From the NCBI RefSeq assembly GCF_039909015.1, contig NZ_CP150919.1, forward strand, positions 6,424,501 to 6,488,500: DNA of 64,000 nt, written 5' to 3'. This document shows, piece after piece, positions 26,465 through 35,860 of this stretch. The notes beneath the pieces are model-generated. The model saw nothing but the letters and a program-made list of their open reading frames with translations. It was not told where the DNA came from and ran no database searches. The number at the start of each line of letters is the position of its first letter. The first letter of the stretch is position 1. Origin of the DNA: Pseudomonas grandcourensis. GTDB taxonomy: Bacteria > Pseudomonadota > Gammaproteobacteria > Pseudomonadales > Pseudomonadaceae. The translations under genes and the position numbers were made by a program.

Positions 26465-27271
26465 TTATACGGCTGCCGCTGGAGCCGCCGGGGCGCGGTG
26501 ATACGCCAGCCAGATCAGGAACAGCCCGCCGACGATCATCGGCACGCACAGCACCTGGCCCATGGTCAGCCAGTTCCAGGCCAGGTAGCCCAGCTGGGCG
26601 TCCGGTACGCGGACGAACTCGACGATGAAACGGAAGATGCCATAGAACAGCGCGAACATCCCCGATACCGCCATGGTCGGCCGTGGTTTGCGCGAGAACA
26701 ACCAGAGGATGGCGAACAGTGCCACGCCTTCCAGCGCGAACTGGTACAGCTGCGACGGGTGACGCGCCAGTTGCGCCGGATCGGTCGGGAAGATCATCGC
26801 CCACGGCACATCGGTTGCCTTGCCCCACAACTCGGCGTTGATGAAATTGCCGATACGTCCGGCGCCCAGGCCGATCGGCACCATCGGCGCAACGAAATCC
26901 ATCAGCTGGAAGAACGACTTGTTGTTCTTTTTACCGAACCACAACGCCGCCAGCATCACGCCGATGAAACCGCCGTGGAACGACATGCCGCCCTTCCACA
27001 CTTCGAAAATCAGCGTCGGGTTGGCCAGGTAAGCGCTCAGGTCGTAGAACAGCACATAACCCAGACGTCCGCCGACGATTACCCCCATCGACATCCAGAA
27101 CACCATGTCGGAGAGCTTCTCCTTGGTCCAGGTCGGGTCGAAGCGGTTCAAGCGGCGGGACGCCAGCAGCCAGGCGCCGCCGATGCCGATCAGGTACATC
27201 AGACCGTACCAGTGGATTTTCAGCGGACCGATGGCCAGGGCCACCGGGTCGATCTGCGGGTAAGGCAGCAT
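26465..27271 (-). CDS. lgt: Prolipoprotein diacylglyceryl transferase
   Basis: A 268-residue inner-membrane enzyme with seven helices. It transfers diacylglycerol from phosphatidylglycerol to the lipobox Cys, the first step of lipoprotein maturation. The Lgt signature [15 protein letters not shown] (about 135-149) and the essential HGG motif (MSFHGGFIG) are present. Start [19 protein letters not shown] is the usual one. It is followed by thyA and preceded, 97 bp away, by the TauE-like gene, all on the same strand. Confidence 0.96.
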   Translation of the reverse strand: MLPYPQIDPVALAIGPLKIHWYGLMYLIGIGGAWLLASRRLNRFDPTWTKEKLSDMVFWMSMGVIVGGRLGYVLFYDLSAYLANPTLIFEVWKGGMSFHGGFIGVMLAALWFGKKNNKSFFQLMDFVAPMVPIGLGAGRIGNFINAELWGKATDVPWAMIFPTDPAQLARHPSQLYQFALEGVALFAILWLFSRKPRPTMAVSGMFALFYGIFRFIVEFVRVPDAQLGYLAWNWLTMGQVLCVPMIVGGLFLIWLAYHRAPAAPAAAV

Positions 27272-27368
27272 TGCGACTCCTCGTTAGAGTTCAAATCTTA
27301 AAAATTCCCGGGCGACGCTGCCACCTCAGGATTAAGCCAGGATTGCGCTGCCCGTCAGAGCAGATGCT

Positions 27369-28151
27369 TCAGACTAGAAAGTTCAGACCGACGCAGAACA
27401 GCAAAGCGGCAAACAGCCGTTTCAGCAACTTCGGCGACAACCTGTGAGCCAATCGCGCGCCCAAGCGGGCGAACACCATGCTGGTCAGGGCAATGCCCAG
27501 CAACGCCGGCAAATAAATGAAACCGAGACTATGGGCCGGGAGCAACGGATCGTGCCAGCCCAGAATCATGAAACTTAATGCACTGGCCAGGGCAATCGGC
27601 AGACCGCAGGCCGATGAAGTGGCCACCGCTTGCTGCATCGGCACACTGCGCCAGGTCAGGAATGGCACGGTCAACGAACCGCCACCAATGCCGAAAATCG
27701 CCGAAGCCCAGCCAATCACGCTACCGGCCACGGTCAGACCGAGTTTGCCCGGCACGGTTCGGCTGGCCTTGGGTTTGACCTCCAGCGCCAGCTGAGCGGC
27801 GATCACCAGAGCGAATACACCAATGAGCTTCTGCAGGTTGGGGCCGGAAATCGCTTCGGCCGTCAGCGCGCCGAACCCGGCACCGACCAGAATGCCGACG
27901 GTCATCCATAGAAAGATCGGCCAACGAACGGCGCCACGGCGGTGATGCTCACGTACCGCGTTGACCGAGGTAAAGATGATCGTCGCCAGGGAGGTACCCA
28001 CTGCCAGGTGCGTGAGGATCGACGGATCGAACCCTTGGGCCTTGAAGCTGAACACCAGCACCGGGACGATGATGATCCCGCCGCCCACGCCAAACAGCCC
28101 GGCGAGCACACCTGCACAGGCGCCGAGCGCCAGATAGAGCAGAAATCCCAT
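27369..28151 (-). CDS. TauE/SafE-family sulfite/anion exporter-like permease
   Basis: A 260-residue inner-membrane protein with about eight helices and the duplicated Gly-rich motif of the TauE/SafE family: LFGVGGGIIIVPVL near residues 19-32 and IFGIGGGSLTVPFL near 157-170. The family exports small organic or sulfur anions; substrate not predictable. I chose ATG 28151 (MGFLLYLALG) since the frame extension upstream encodes no membrane segment and would run into the divergent NRDE promoter. It is conserved upstream of lgt-thyA in Pseudomonas as far as I recall. Confidence 0.85.
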   Translation of the reverse strand: MGFLLYLALGACAGVLAGLFGVGGGIIIVPVLVFSFKAQGFDPSILTHLAVGTSLATIIFTSVNAVREHHRRGAVRWPIFLWMTVGILVGAGFGALTAEAISGPNLQKLIGVFALVIAAQLALEVKPKASRTVPGKLGLTVAGSVIGWASAIFGIGGGSLTVPFLTWRSVPMQQAVATSSACGLPIALASALSFMILGWHDPLLPAHSLGFIYLPALLGIALTSMVFARLGARLAHRLSPKLLKRLFAALLFCVGLNFLV

Positions 28152-28285
28152 GGTCGTCCCGCTCGCCTCTCCAAAACCGGAGCGGCATGGTAACGGATGC
28201 ATGGCCTCAAGCTCCACTGTGCAAGGCGATGGATCGATGAGCGATGTCTGCGTAGAGTGGGCAAAAAACACACAAGGACAACCTT

Positions 28286-29032
28286 ATGTGCCTGATTGTT
28301 TTTGCCTGGAGACCGGGTCATGCCCTGCCGCTGGTCGTGGCAGCCAATCGCGATGAATTCTACGCCCGCCCCAGCCTGCCCCTGGCGCCATGGCCCGAAG
28401 CGCCGCATGTGCATGCGGGGCGCGACCTCGAGGCCGGTGGCACCTGGCTCGGTGTCGGTGCCAACGGACGTTTTGCGGCGCTGACCAATATTCGCGATCC
28501 CCATCGACCGCCGGGGCGCAAGTCTCGTGGGGAACTGGTCGCGCGATTCCTCGAGGGCGATTGCTCGATTGATGACTATTTGGCCGACGTTGTCAGACGT
28601 TCGCCTGAATATGGCGGGTTCAATCTACTGGTTGGCAACAAAAACGAGCTCTGGCACTTCAATGCCCGGGAGACAGAAGCGGTGATGCTGCAACCGGGTG
28701 TCTACGGCGTGTCGAACGCCGGACTGGATACGCCGTGGCCAAAGCTGCTCAAGGCCAAGGCTGCATTGAGCGAGGTGCTGGATGATCCGCAACCTCAGGC
28801 GCTGTTGGCGTTATTGAGCGATGCGCAGACCGCGCCGTTTGCCGAGTTGCCGGATACCGGTGTGGGGCTTGCCACTGAAACGCTGCTGTCGAGCGTGTTC
28901 ATTGCCAGCCAGAGCTATGGAACGCGGGCGAGTACGGCGTTGATTGTGCAGGCGGATGGGGCGCTGCATATGGTCGAAAGGAGTTTCGGGCCGTATGGCG
29001 GGCATCTTGGGGAAGTGGAGATCAGGCTGTAG
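28286..29032 (+). CDS. NRDE (TANGO2-like) family protein
   Basis: A 248-residue protein starting MCLIVFAWRPGH with the family-naming motif AANRDEFYARP at 19-29. Cys2, exposed if Met is removed, would sit where an Ntn-type nucleophile does. Eukaryotic TANGO2 homologues are linked to heme or lipid handling, but the bacterial role is not settled. It diverges from the TauE-like gene and is followed by a REPIN. The end HLGEVEIRL is typical of the family. Confidence 0.85.
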   Translation: MCLIVFAWRPGHALPLVVAANRDEFYARPSLPLAPWPEAPHVHAGRDLEAGGTWLGVGANGRFAALTNIRDPHRPPGRKSRGELVARFLEGDCSIDDYLADVVRRSPEYGGFNLLVGNKNELWHFNARETEAVMLQPGVYGVSNAGLDTPWPKLLKAKAALSEVLDDPQPQALLALLSDAQTAPFAELPDTGVGLATETLLSSVFIASQSYGTRASTALIVQADGALHMVERSFGPYGGHLGEVEIRL

Positions 29033-29055
29033 TTGTGTGTTGTCTGGACTGGCCC

Positions 29056-29147
29056 CATCGCGAGCAGGCTCGCTCCCACAAGGATCTCCAGTGAACACAA
29101 ATTTTGTGAGCACCAGAGATCCTGTGGGAGCGAGCTTGCTCGCGATG
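29056..29147. repeat. REPIN between the NRDE gene and ptsP
   Basis: Inverted REPs lie at 29056-29080 and 29124-29147. The spacer is imperfectly palindromic (AGGATCTCCAGTGAACAC against GTGAGCACCAGAGATCCT) and does not belong to spacer classes A-C. It sits in a convergent gap. Confidence 0.9.
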
Positions 29148-29161
29148 GGCGCGCCGCAGAT

Positions 29162-31441
29162 CTAGAGTGGCTTTATCGCCGCCGGATTGATCATCCGCGC
29201 CAACCCGAGGTTCTTCAGCGCCAGCTGCAACGAGCTGTGAATCACCTGCGGGTTGTCGATGGTCATCAGCTCAGCCAGCAATTCCTTGGCCTTGCTCAGG
29301 TTGATCTGGCGCAGCATCCACTTCACTTTCGGCAAGTTGGTGGCGTTCATCGACAAACTGTCGAACCCCATCGCCATCAACAGCACCGCCGCCGCCGGAT
29401 CACCGGCCATTTCACCGCAGATGCTCACTGGCTTGCCTTCGGCGTGGGCATCACGCACCACGTTCTGCAGCGCCTGGAGCACCGCCGGGTGAAGGTAATC
29501 GTAGAGGTCGGCCACCCGCGGGTTGTTGCGGTCCACAGCCAACAGGTACTGGGTCAGGTCGTTGGAGCCGACCGACAGGAAGTCCACTTGCCGCGCCAGT
29601 TCCTTGGTCTGGTACACCGCCGCCGGAATCTCGATCATCACGCCAATCGGCGGCATCGGTACGTCGCAGCCCTCGTCACGCACTTCGCCCCAGGCACGGT
29701 GGATCAGGTGCAGGGCTTCCTCCAGCTCGTGGGTGCCGGAAATCATCGGCAGCAGGATGCGCAGGTTGTTCAAGCCTTCACTGGCCTTGAGCATGGCGCG
29801 GGTCTGCACCAGGAAAATTTCCGGGTGGTCGAGGGTGACACGGATGCCGCGCCAGCCGAGGAACGGGTTGTCTTCCTTGATCGGGAAGTACGACAGCGCC
29901 TTGTCACCGCCGATGTCCAGGCTGCGCATGGTCACCGGTTGCGGGTGGAACGCGGCCAGTTGTTCGCGGTAGATCGCCAGTTGTTCCTTTTCGCTCGGGA
30001 AACGCTGGTTGATCATGAACGGCACTTCGGTGCGGTACAGGCCCACGCCTTCGGCACCGCGTTTCTGCGCGCGCGCCACATCCGCCAGCAGGCCGGTGTT
30101 GACCCACAGCGGCATGCGGTGGCCATCGACCGTCACGCACGGCAGATCGCGCAGTGCATCCAGCCCCAGGGCCAGTTGCTTCTCTTCCTCGACCACCTCG
30201 GCGAACTGCTTGCGCAGCACTTCACTCGGGTTGGTGTAGACCTCGCCGTGGTAGCCGTCGACGATCATCTGGATGCCGTCGACCTTGGAGTACGGCAGGT
30301 CGACCAGGCCCATCACCGTCGGGATGCCCATGGCGCGGGCCAGGATCGCGACGTGGGAGTTACCGGAGCCGAGTACCGAAACCAGGCCGACCAGCTTGCC
30401 TTCCGGCACCTCGCCGAGCATCGCCGGCGTCAGTTCTTCGCTGACCAGAATGGTGTTGTCGGGGTAGACCAGGGTTTGCTGACGCTCTTCCTGCAAATAG
30501 GCGAGCAGTCGGCGACCGAGGTCTTTGACGTCCGACGCACGCTCGCGCAGGTAAGCGTCGTCCATCAATTCGAAACGGTTGACGTGATCGGTGACCACCT
30601 GGCGCAACGCGCCCTGGGCCCACTGTCCGGTCTTGATCACGGTGGTGACTTCGTTGCCCAGCGCGGCATCGTCGAGCATCATCAGGTAGACGTCGAACAA
30701 GGCCCGCTCTTCGGGGCGCAACTGCGTAGCAAGCTTGGCGGATAACGCGCGCATGTCGGCGCGTACGCCTTCGATGGCGGTCTTGAACAGCTTGAGCTCG
30801 GCGTCGATGTCAGCGATGGCCTTGTCCGGCACCACGTCCAGATCGGCCGGTGGCAGCATGACCACCGCCGTACCGACCGCCGCACCCGGCGAACCCGGCA
30901 CGCCGACGAACTTGGCTTCCTGGATGCCTTTGCCCTGACGACCGAGGCCACGGATCGAACCGGTAGCTTCGGCGTGGGCGATAACACCGGCGAGCTGCGC
31001 GCTCATGGTCACGAGGAAGGCTTCTTCCCCTTCATCGAACTGGCGACGTTCTTTTTGCTGGATGACCAACACGCCGACGACGCGGCGGTGGTGAATGATC
31101 GGCGCACCGAGGAACGAGGCGTAGCGCTCTTCACCGGTTTCGGCGAAGTAGCGGTAGCGCGGGTGGTCCGCGGCGTTTTCGAGGTTCAGGGGTTCTTCAC
31201 GCGTGCCGACCAGACCCACCAGACCTTCGTTGGGGGCCATGCTGACCTTGCCGATCGAGCGCTTGTTCAAGCCCTCGGTGGCCATCAGCACGAACCGGTT
31301 GGTCTCCGGATCAAGCAGGTAGACCGAGCAGACCTGGCTGCCCATGGCCTCTTTGACGCGCAACACAATAATCCCCAACGCCGCCTTGAGATCCTTGGCG
31401 GAGTTAACTTCCTGGACGATCTTGCGCAGCGTATTGAGCAT
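29162..31441 (-). CDS. ptsP: PEP-protein phosphotransferase of the nitrogen PTS (EI-Ntr)
   Basis: A 759-residue cytosolic enzyme: N-terminal GAF sensor domain (about 1-165), then the EI phosphohistidine domain with the active His at about residue 363 (SGNSHVAILARAMG), and the PEP-binding TIM barrel (LYRTEVPFMINQRFPSEKEQ; the C-terminal Cys in SICGEMAGDP). EI-Ntr passes phosphate from PEP to NPr and EIIA-Ntr and so tunes potassium, nitrogen and carbon-store control. It lies 22 bp after rppH on the same strand; the rppH-ptsP order is conserved in gammaproteobacteria. Confidence 0.96.
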   Translation of the reverse strand: MLNTLRKIVQEVNSAKDLKAALGIIVLRVKEAMGSQVCSVYLLDPETNRFVLMATEGLNKRSIGKVSMAPNEGLVGLVGTREEPLNLENAADHPRYRYFAETGEERYASFLGAPIIHHRRVVGVLVIQQKERRQFDEGEEAFLVTMSAQLAGVIAHAEATGSIRGLGRQGKGIQEAKFVGVPGSPGAAVGTAVVMLPPADLDVVPDKAIADIDAELKLFKTAIEGVRADMRALSAKLATQLRPEERALFDVYLMMLDDAALGNEVTTVIKTGQWAQGALRQVVTDHVNRFELMDDAYLRERASDVKDLGRRLLAYLQEERQQTLVYPDNTILVSEELTPAMLGEVPEGKLVGLVSVLGSGNSHVAILARAMGIPTVMGLVDLPYSKVDGIQMIVDGYHGEVYTNPSEVLRKQFAEVVEEEKQLALGLDALRDLPCVTVDGHRMPLWVNTGLLADVARAQKRGAEGVGLYRTEVPFMINQRFPSEKEQLAIYREQLAAFHPQPVTMRSLDIGGDKALSYFPIKEDNPFLGWRGIRVTLDHPEIFLVQTRAMLKASEGLNNLRILLPMISGTHELEEALHLIHRAWGEVRDEGCDVPMPPIGVMIEIPAAVYQTKELARQVDFLSVGSNDLTQYLLAVDRNNPRVADLYDYLHPAVLQALQNVVRDAHAEGKPVSICGEMAGDPAAAVLLMAMGFDSLSMNATNLPKVKWMLRQINLSKAKELLAELMTIDNPQVIHSSLQLALKNLGLARMINPAAIKPL

Positions 31442-31463
31442 GGCTCGGGGTCGAACTCCGTCG

Positions 31464-31943
31464 TCAGTCGCGCGCTAAAAGGCGCGGGGCAAGCTCTTTG
31501 AGAGCGCGTCGATACACCTCGCGCTTGAATGTCACCACCTGGCCCAACGGATACCAATAGCTGACCCAGCGCCAGCCATCGAATTCCGGTTTACCGGTCA
31601 AATCCATCCGCACCCGCTGCTCATTGGAGATCAGGCGCAGGAGAAACCATTTCTGTTTCTGGCCGATGCACAGCGGTTGGCTGTGGGTACGTACCAGACG
31701 TTGCGGCAAACGATAGCGCAACCAGCCCCGGGTGCAGGCGAGAATTTCAACATCTTCGCGCTCCAGGCCCACCTCTTCGTTCAACTCGCGGTACAAGGCG
31801 TCTTCCGGCGTCTCTTCGGGGTTGATTCCCCCCTGCGGAAACTGCCAGGCATCTTGATTGATTCGGCGAGCCCATAGCACCTGGCCGGCGTCATTCGTCA
31901 GAATGATCCCGACATTGGGGCGAAAACCATCGGGGTCGATCAC
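31464..31943 (-). CDS. rppH: RNA pyrophosphohydrolase
   Basis: A 159-residue Nudix hydrolase that removes pyrophosphate from 5'-triphosphate RNA and starts RNase E-dependent decay. The Nudix box is [20 protein letters not shown] (residues about 38-57) followed by VGL. The start is a GTG at 31943, giving the family N-terminus (M/V)[13 protein letters not shown]; an upstream ATG at 32003 would add 20 residues absent from the family. AGGTTG lies just upstream of the GTG. It forms an operon with ptsP. Confidence 0.95.
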
Positions 31944-32086
31944 GGCAACAACCTCGCAAACGCATGTCGCCGCATTGTTCCACAAAGGTTGTGAAGGCGG
32001 CAACGAAGGTTCCTACCTTATGTGCACTCTTGTGAAAAGACCGTATTCTTGTCGCCTTTTTACTGACTTTTCAGCGGGTAACTGTA

Positions 32087-32743
32087 ATGCGCCTGGCTTT
32101 ATTCGATTTGGACAACACCCTTCTGGGCGGTGACAGCGATCACGCCTGGGGCGATTACCTGTGTGAACGCGGCTTCCTCGATGCCGTCGCCTACAAGGCT
32201 CGCAACGATGCGTTCTACCAGGATTACCTGGCTGGCAAACTGGATAACGCTGCTTACCTGAACTTTTGCCTGGAAGTGCTCGGCCGCACCGAAATGACCA
32301 CGCTCGATCAATGGCACAGCGATTACATGCGCGACTGCATCGAACCGATCATGCTGCCCAAGGCCATCGAGTTGCTGGCCAAGCACCGCGCGGCCGGCGA
32401 CAAACTGGTGATCATCACTGCGACCAACCGCTTCGTCACCGGGCCGATTGCCGAGCGTCTTGGTGTCGAAACCCTGATCGCCACCGAATGCGAGATGCTC
32501 GACGGCCGCTACACCGGGCGCAGCACCGACGTGCCGTGCTTCCGCGAGGGCAAGGTGACGCGCCTGAATCGCTGGCTGGAGGAGACCGGGTTTACGCTGG
32601 AAGACAGCTACTTCTATAGCGACTCGATGAATGATTTGCCGTTGCTGGAGCAGGTGACTCATGCGGTGGCGGTTGATCCGGACCCAAATCTGCGGGCCGA
32701 GGCCGAGAAGCGGGGTTGGCCGGTAATTTCGTTGCGCGACTAA
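32087..32743 (+). CDS. HAD-superfamily IB phosphatase (SerB-like)
   Basis: A 218-residue HAD hydrolase. Motif I is [13 protein letters not shown] (6-18), motif II TATN (about 117-120), and the Mg-binding motif [15 protein letters not shown] (about 183-195). The cap is small and helical (subclass IB), as in phosphoserine phosphatase and histidinol-phosphatase; substrate not certain. It diverges from rppH; in P. aeruginosa the same neighbour arrangement exists as I recall. No signal peptide, so cytosolic. Confidence 0.88.
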   Translation: MRLALFDLDNTLLGGDSDHAWGDYLCERGFLDAVAYKARNDAFYQDYLAGKLDNAAYLNFCLEVLGRTEMTTLDQWHSDYMRDCIEPIMLPKAIELLAKHRAAGDKLVIITATNRFVTGPIAERLGVETLIATECEMLDGRYTGRSTDVPCFREGKVTRLNRWLEETGFTLEDSYFYSDSMNDLPLLEQVTHAVAVDPDPNLRAEAEKRGWPVISLRD

Positions 32744-32749
32744 AATTGC

Positions 32750-32815
32750 TATCACGAGCAGGCTCACTCCTACATTGGAATGCGTTCCCCTGTAGGAGCG
32801 AGCCTGCTCGCGATG
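32750..32815. repeat. REPIN after the HAD gene (spacer class C)
   Basis: Inverted REPs lie at 32750-32774 (with A changes in the core: ATCACGAG, CTCACTCC) and 32791-32815. The spacer TGGAATGCGTTCCCC is the reverse complement of that in the REPIN at 17529-17592. Convergent gap. Confidence 0.88.
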
Positions 32816-32836
32816 GGGTCGACCGGGTTTCAAGCC

Positions 32837-33262
32837 TTAAACAGGCTTGGCCCCCATCAACCCGGCAATGGCCACAAGACAGACAAAACTGAACAGTGCC
32901 AAGGCAAAGGTGAATTTCCCCACGCCACCCGGCGTCTTGCGCAGTTTGTTCAGCCGCACCAGCAGCCAGAACCACGCCAGTGCCGCCACGGTATAAAGCA
33001 CGCTGGATGCCAGCAACCAGGTCTGCCCCAGCGACCAGCCCACCAGATGCACCATCCACCAGCCGGTGAACGGCATGCTCAGCAGCGCCAGGCCCATCAG
33101 CAGCCAGACAAACACCCTTGGCCGCTGCAAGGTGCGACTACCCGCCGTCGCATCACCCTTGCGCCGCGCAAGCAAAACCCAGACTCCAAGCCCCAGCGCA
33201 CAAGCCAGCAGTACAACCGTTGCTACCATGTGCGCCGCTTTCAGGGCAGTTAACGTTTCCAT
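32837..33262 (-). CDS. DUF2269-family membrane protein
   Basis: A 141-residue inner-membrane protein with four helices (about residues 5-30, 48-70, 76-100 and 115-138) and an early conserved His (LKAAHMVATVV). I assign DUF2269, predicted integral membrane proteins of unknown function. It lies 40 bp downstream of ilvA's stop?-side neighbour region, i.e. after ilvA reading leftwards the next gene begins at 33262 while ilvA ends at 33303, so co-transcription with ilvA is possible. Confidence 0.75.
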   Translation of the reverse strand: METLTALKAAHMVATVVLLACALGLGVWVLLARRKGDATAGSRTLQRPRVFVWLLMGLALLSMPFTGWWMVHLVGWSLGQTWLLASSVLYTVAALAWFWLLVRLNKLRKTPGGVGKFTFALALFSFVCLVAIAGLMGAKPV

Positions 33263-33302
33263 TGTCAGATTTCCTTATAGCCTTGCCCGAAAGCGTAGCC
33301 GT

Positions 33303-34817
33303 TCAGCCAAGAAACAGTTGATAGGCCGGGTTGTCGCTTTCGTCCCAGTACGGGTAACCGATTTCTTCCAGCGCCGCCGGCACCAGGTGGCGCTCGTCGT
33401 GGGGCACTTGCAGGCCCGCGACGACCCGGCCGTCGGCCGCGCCATGGTTGCGGTAGTGGAACATCGAGATGTTCCAGCGCCCGCCCAGCTTGTTGAGGAA
33501 GTTGAACAGCGCGCCCGGACGTTCCGGGAATTCGAAACGCAGGATCACTTCATCGACCACATGCGCCGCACGCCCGCCGACCATGTGGCGGATGTGCAGC
33601 TTGGCCAGTTCGTTGTCGGTCAGGTCCAGCACCGGGAAACCCTGCTCGCTCAGGCTGGCGATCAACGCGCTGCGCGGGTCGTTTTCCGGGTGGGTCTGCA
33701 CGCCGACGAAGATGTGCGCTTCGCTGCCGGTGTTGTAGCGGTAGTTGAATTCGGTGATCTGGCGCTTGCCGATGGCCTCGCAGAACGCCTTGAAGCTGCC
33801 CGGCTTCTCGGGAATGGTCACGGCGATGATCGCTTCGCGGCCCTCACCCAGCTCCGCTCGCTCGGCGACGTGGCGCAGGCGGTCGAAGTTGACGTTGGCC
33901 CCGGAGTCGATGGCCACGAAGGTCTGGCCGCTGACGCCGCGCTGCTCGACATATTTCTTGATCCCGGCCACGCCCAAGGCGCCGGCAGGTTCGGTGATCG
34001 AGCGGGTATCGTCGTAGATATCCTTGATGGCCGCGCAGATCTCGTCGGTGCTGACGGTGATCACCTCATCGACATAGTCTTTGCAGATATCGAAGGTGTG
34101 CTGACCGATCTGGGCTACCGCAACGCCGTCGGCGAAGAGGCCTACTGTCGGCAGTACCACTCGCTCGCCGGCCGCCATGGCCGCTTGCAGACAATTGGAA
34201 TCATCCGGCTCGACACCGATGACCTTGATGTCCGGGCGCAGGTACTTCACATAAGCCGCGATGCCGGCGATCAGGCCGCCGCCGCCCACCGGGACGAAAA
34301 TCGCATCCAGTGGCTGCGGGTGCTGGCGCAGAATCTCCATCGCCACGGTGCCCTGCCCGGCAATGGTGTGGGGATCGTCATACGGGTGAATGTAGACGTA
34401 GCCTTTTTCGTCGACCAGTTTCAGCGAGTAGGCCAGGGCTTCCGGGAACGAATCGCCGTGCAGCACCACTTTGCCGCCACGGGAGCGCACGCCTTCGACC
34501 TTGATCTCCGGGGTGGTCTTGGGCATGACGATGGTCGCTTTCACGCCCAACACCTTCGCCGCCAGGGCCAGGCCCTGGGCATGGTTGCCCGCCGACGCGG
34601 TGACCACACCGCGAGCGCGTTCTTCGTCGCTTAACTGGGTCAACTTGTTGTAGGCGCCGCGAATCTTGAACGAGAACACCGGCTGCAAGTCTTCGCGCTT
34701 GAGCCAAATGCTGTTGCCCAGCCGCTCGGAGAGCTGGCGAGCAGTCTGCAGCGGGGTTTCTACGGCAACGTCATAAACGCGCGAGGTGAGGATCTTTTTG
34801 ACGTACTGTTCAAGCAT
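33303..34817 (-). CDS. ilvA: Threonine ammonia-lyase, biosynthetic
   Basis: A 504-residue PLP enzyme converting threonine to 2-oxobutanoate, the first step of isoleucine synthesis. The PLP lysine is in FSFKIRGAYNKL (about 48-59), the Gly-rich phosphate loop is VGGGGLIAGIA, and two C-terminal ACT-like domains (about 325-500; KPGSFKAFCEAIG and RPGALFNFLNKLG) provide isoleucine feedback and valine activation. Its length with both ACT-like domains marks the biosynthetic, not the catabolic, enzyme. It diverges from rpiA. Confidence 0.96.
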   Translation of the reverse strand: MLEQYVKKILTSRVYDVAVETPLQTARQLSERLGNSIWLKREDLQPVFSFKIRGAYNKLTQLSDEERARGVVTASAGNHAQGLALAAKVLGVKATIVMPKTTPEIKVEGVRSRGGKVVLHGDSFPEALAYSLKLVDEKGYVYIHPYDDPHTIAGQGTVAMEILRQHPQPLDAIFVPVGGGGLIAGIAAYVKYLRPDIKVIGVEPDDSNCLQAAMAAGERVVLPTVGLFADGVAVAQIGQHTFDICKDYVDEVITVSTDEICAAIKDIYDDTRSITEPAGALGVAGIKKYVEQRGVSGQTFVAIDSGANVNFDRLRHVAERAELGEGREAIIAVTIPEKPGSFKAFCEAIGKRQITEFNYRYNTGSEAHIFVGVQTHPENDPRSALIASLSEQGFPVLDLTDNELAKLHIRHMVGGRAAHVVDEVILRFEFPERPGALFNFLNKLGGRWNISMFHYRNHGAADGRVVAGLQVPHDERHLVPAALEEIGYPYWDESDNPAYQLFLG

Positions 34818-34911
34818 CGGAAAGCATCACTGAGCGGGTTGGGCAGGACCAAGGAGTCTAACCCGCATTTTGGGCGGGCGACCACACTAAACAGGTGGTT
34901 TTAAGCCCGCG

Positions 34912-34954
34912 AAAAGATCGCAGCCTTCGGCAGCCCCTACAGGTGCGATCTTTT
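34912..34954. repeat. Inverted repeat of a second Pseudomonas repeat family
   Basis: Arms AAAAGATCGCA (34912-34922) and TGCGATCTTTT (34944-34954) surround GCCTTCGGCAGCCCCTACAG. The GATCGCAGCCTTCGGCAGC core differs from the REPs elsewhere in the window. It lies between the divergent ilvA and rpiA starts, upstream of rpiA. Confidence 0.7.
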
Positions 34955-35039
34955 GACCTGCCAATCGGGCAATGACCTTCCCCGCCCCGAAGCCTATAAT
35001 GCCGGCCTTTCGTCCCCTCCTCGGCACCCCGGAGCCCGC

Positions 35040-35714
35040 ATGAACCAGGATCAACTCAAACAGGCAGTGGCTCAGGCCGCCGTCGACTTCATCCTTCCGA
35101 AACTCGACGACAAGAGCATCGTCGGGGTCGGCACCGGCTCCACCGCCAACTGCTTCATCGACGCGCTGGCCAGGCACAAGGGCGCATTCGATGGCGCCGT
35201 CGCCAGTTCCGAAGCCACCGCCGCGCGCCTCAAGGACCACGGGATTCCGGTGTACGAACTGAACACCGTCAGCGACCTGGAGTTCTATGTCGACGGCGCC
35301 GATGAAAGCGACGAGCACCTGAACCTGATCAAGGGCGGCGGCGCGGCCCTGACCCGCGAGAAGATTGTCGCGGCCGTGGCCAAGACCTTCATCTGCATCG
35401 CCGATGCCAGCAAACTGGTGCCGGTCCTCGGTAATTTCCCGCTGCCGGTGGAAGTGATCCCGATGGCCCGCAGCCACGTGGCCCGTGAACTGGTGAAGCT
35501 CGGCGGCGACCCGGTTTACCGTGAAGGCGTGCTGACCGACAACGGCAACATCATCCTCGACGTGTTCAACATGCAGATCACCAATCCGGTGGAACTGGAA
35601 ACGCAGATCAATGCGATCGTCGGCGTGGTCACCAACGGTTTGTTTGCGGCACGTCCGGCGGATCTGTTGTTGCTGGGTACGAGCGAAGGTGTAAAAACCC
35701 TGCGCGCCGAGTAA
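35040..35714 (+). CDS. rpiA: Ribose-5-phosphate isomerase A
   Basis: A 224-residue enzyme interconverting ribose-5- and ribulose-5-phosphate in the pentose phosphate pathway. Family motifs: [16 protein letters not shown] (27-42), the catalytic Asp/Lys region [19 protein letters not shown], and [18 protein letters not shown]. The frame is open to 34953, but ATG 35040, with GGAGCCCGC just upstream, gives [14 protein letters not shown], the normal N-terminus. It diverges from ilvA and is monocistronic. Confidence 0.96.
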   Translation: MNQDQLKQAVAQAAVDFILPKLDDKSIVGVGTGSTANCFIDALARHKGAFDGAVASSEATAARLKDHGIPVYELNTVSDLEFYVDGADESDEHLNLIKGGGAALTREKIVAAVAKTFICIADASKLVPVLGNFPLPVEVIPMARSHVARELVKLGGDPVYREGVLTDNGNIILDVFNMQITNPVELETQINAIVGVVTNGLFAARPADLLLLGTSEGVKTLRAE

Positions 35715-35722
35715 CCAAGACC

Positions 35723-35740
35723 GCCCACATTTTTGTGGGC
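35723..35740 (+). terminator. Short hairpin after rpiA
   Basis: Stem GCCCACA/TGTGGGC with a TTTT loop, 9 bp after the rpiA stop. No T-run follows, so it may be a weak or Rho-assisted end, with the REPIN just after it. Confidence 0.5.
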
Positions 35741-35754
35741 AGATGAAAAAACCT

Positions 35755-35843
35755 GTGGGAGCGAGCTTGCTCGCGAAAGCGGTCTGTCAGTTGATATCCC
35801 TGTCGACTGACACGACCCCTTCGCGAGCAAGCTCGCTCCCACA
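35755..35843. repeat. REPIN after rpiA (spacer class A)
   Basis: Inverted REPs lie at 35755-35776 and 35820-35843. The spacer carries GTCTGTCAG and TGTCGACTGACAC, as in the REPINs at 25338 and 50930. Convergent gap. Confidence 0.9.
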
Positions 35844-35860
35844 GTGTTTTGTGGTGTTGG

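Noticed and set aside
29033..30745. 570-codon open frame antisense to ptsP
   Set aside because: Same cause: a mirror frame of ptsP with a His/Gln/Arg-rich translation and no recognisable domain or ribosome-binding site.
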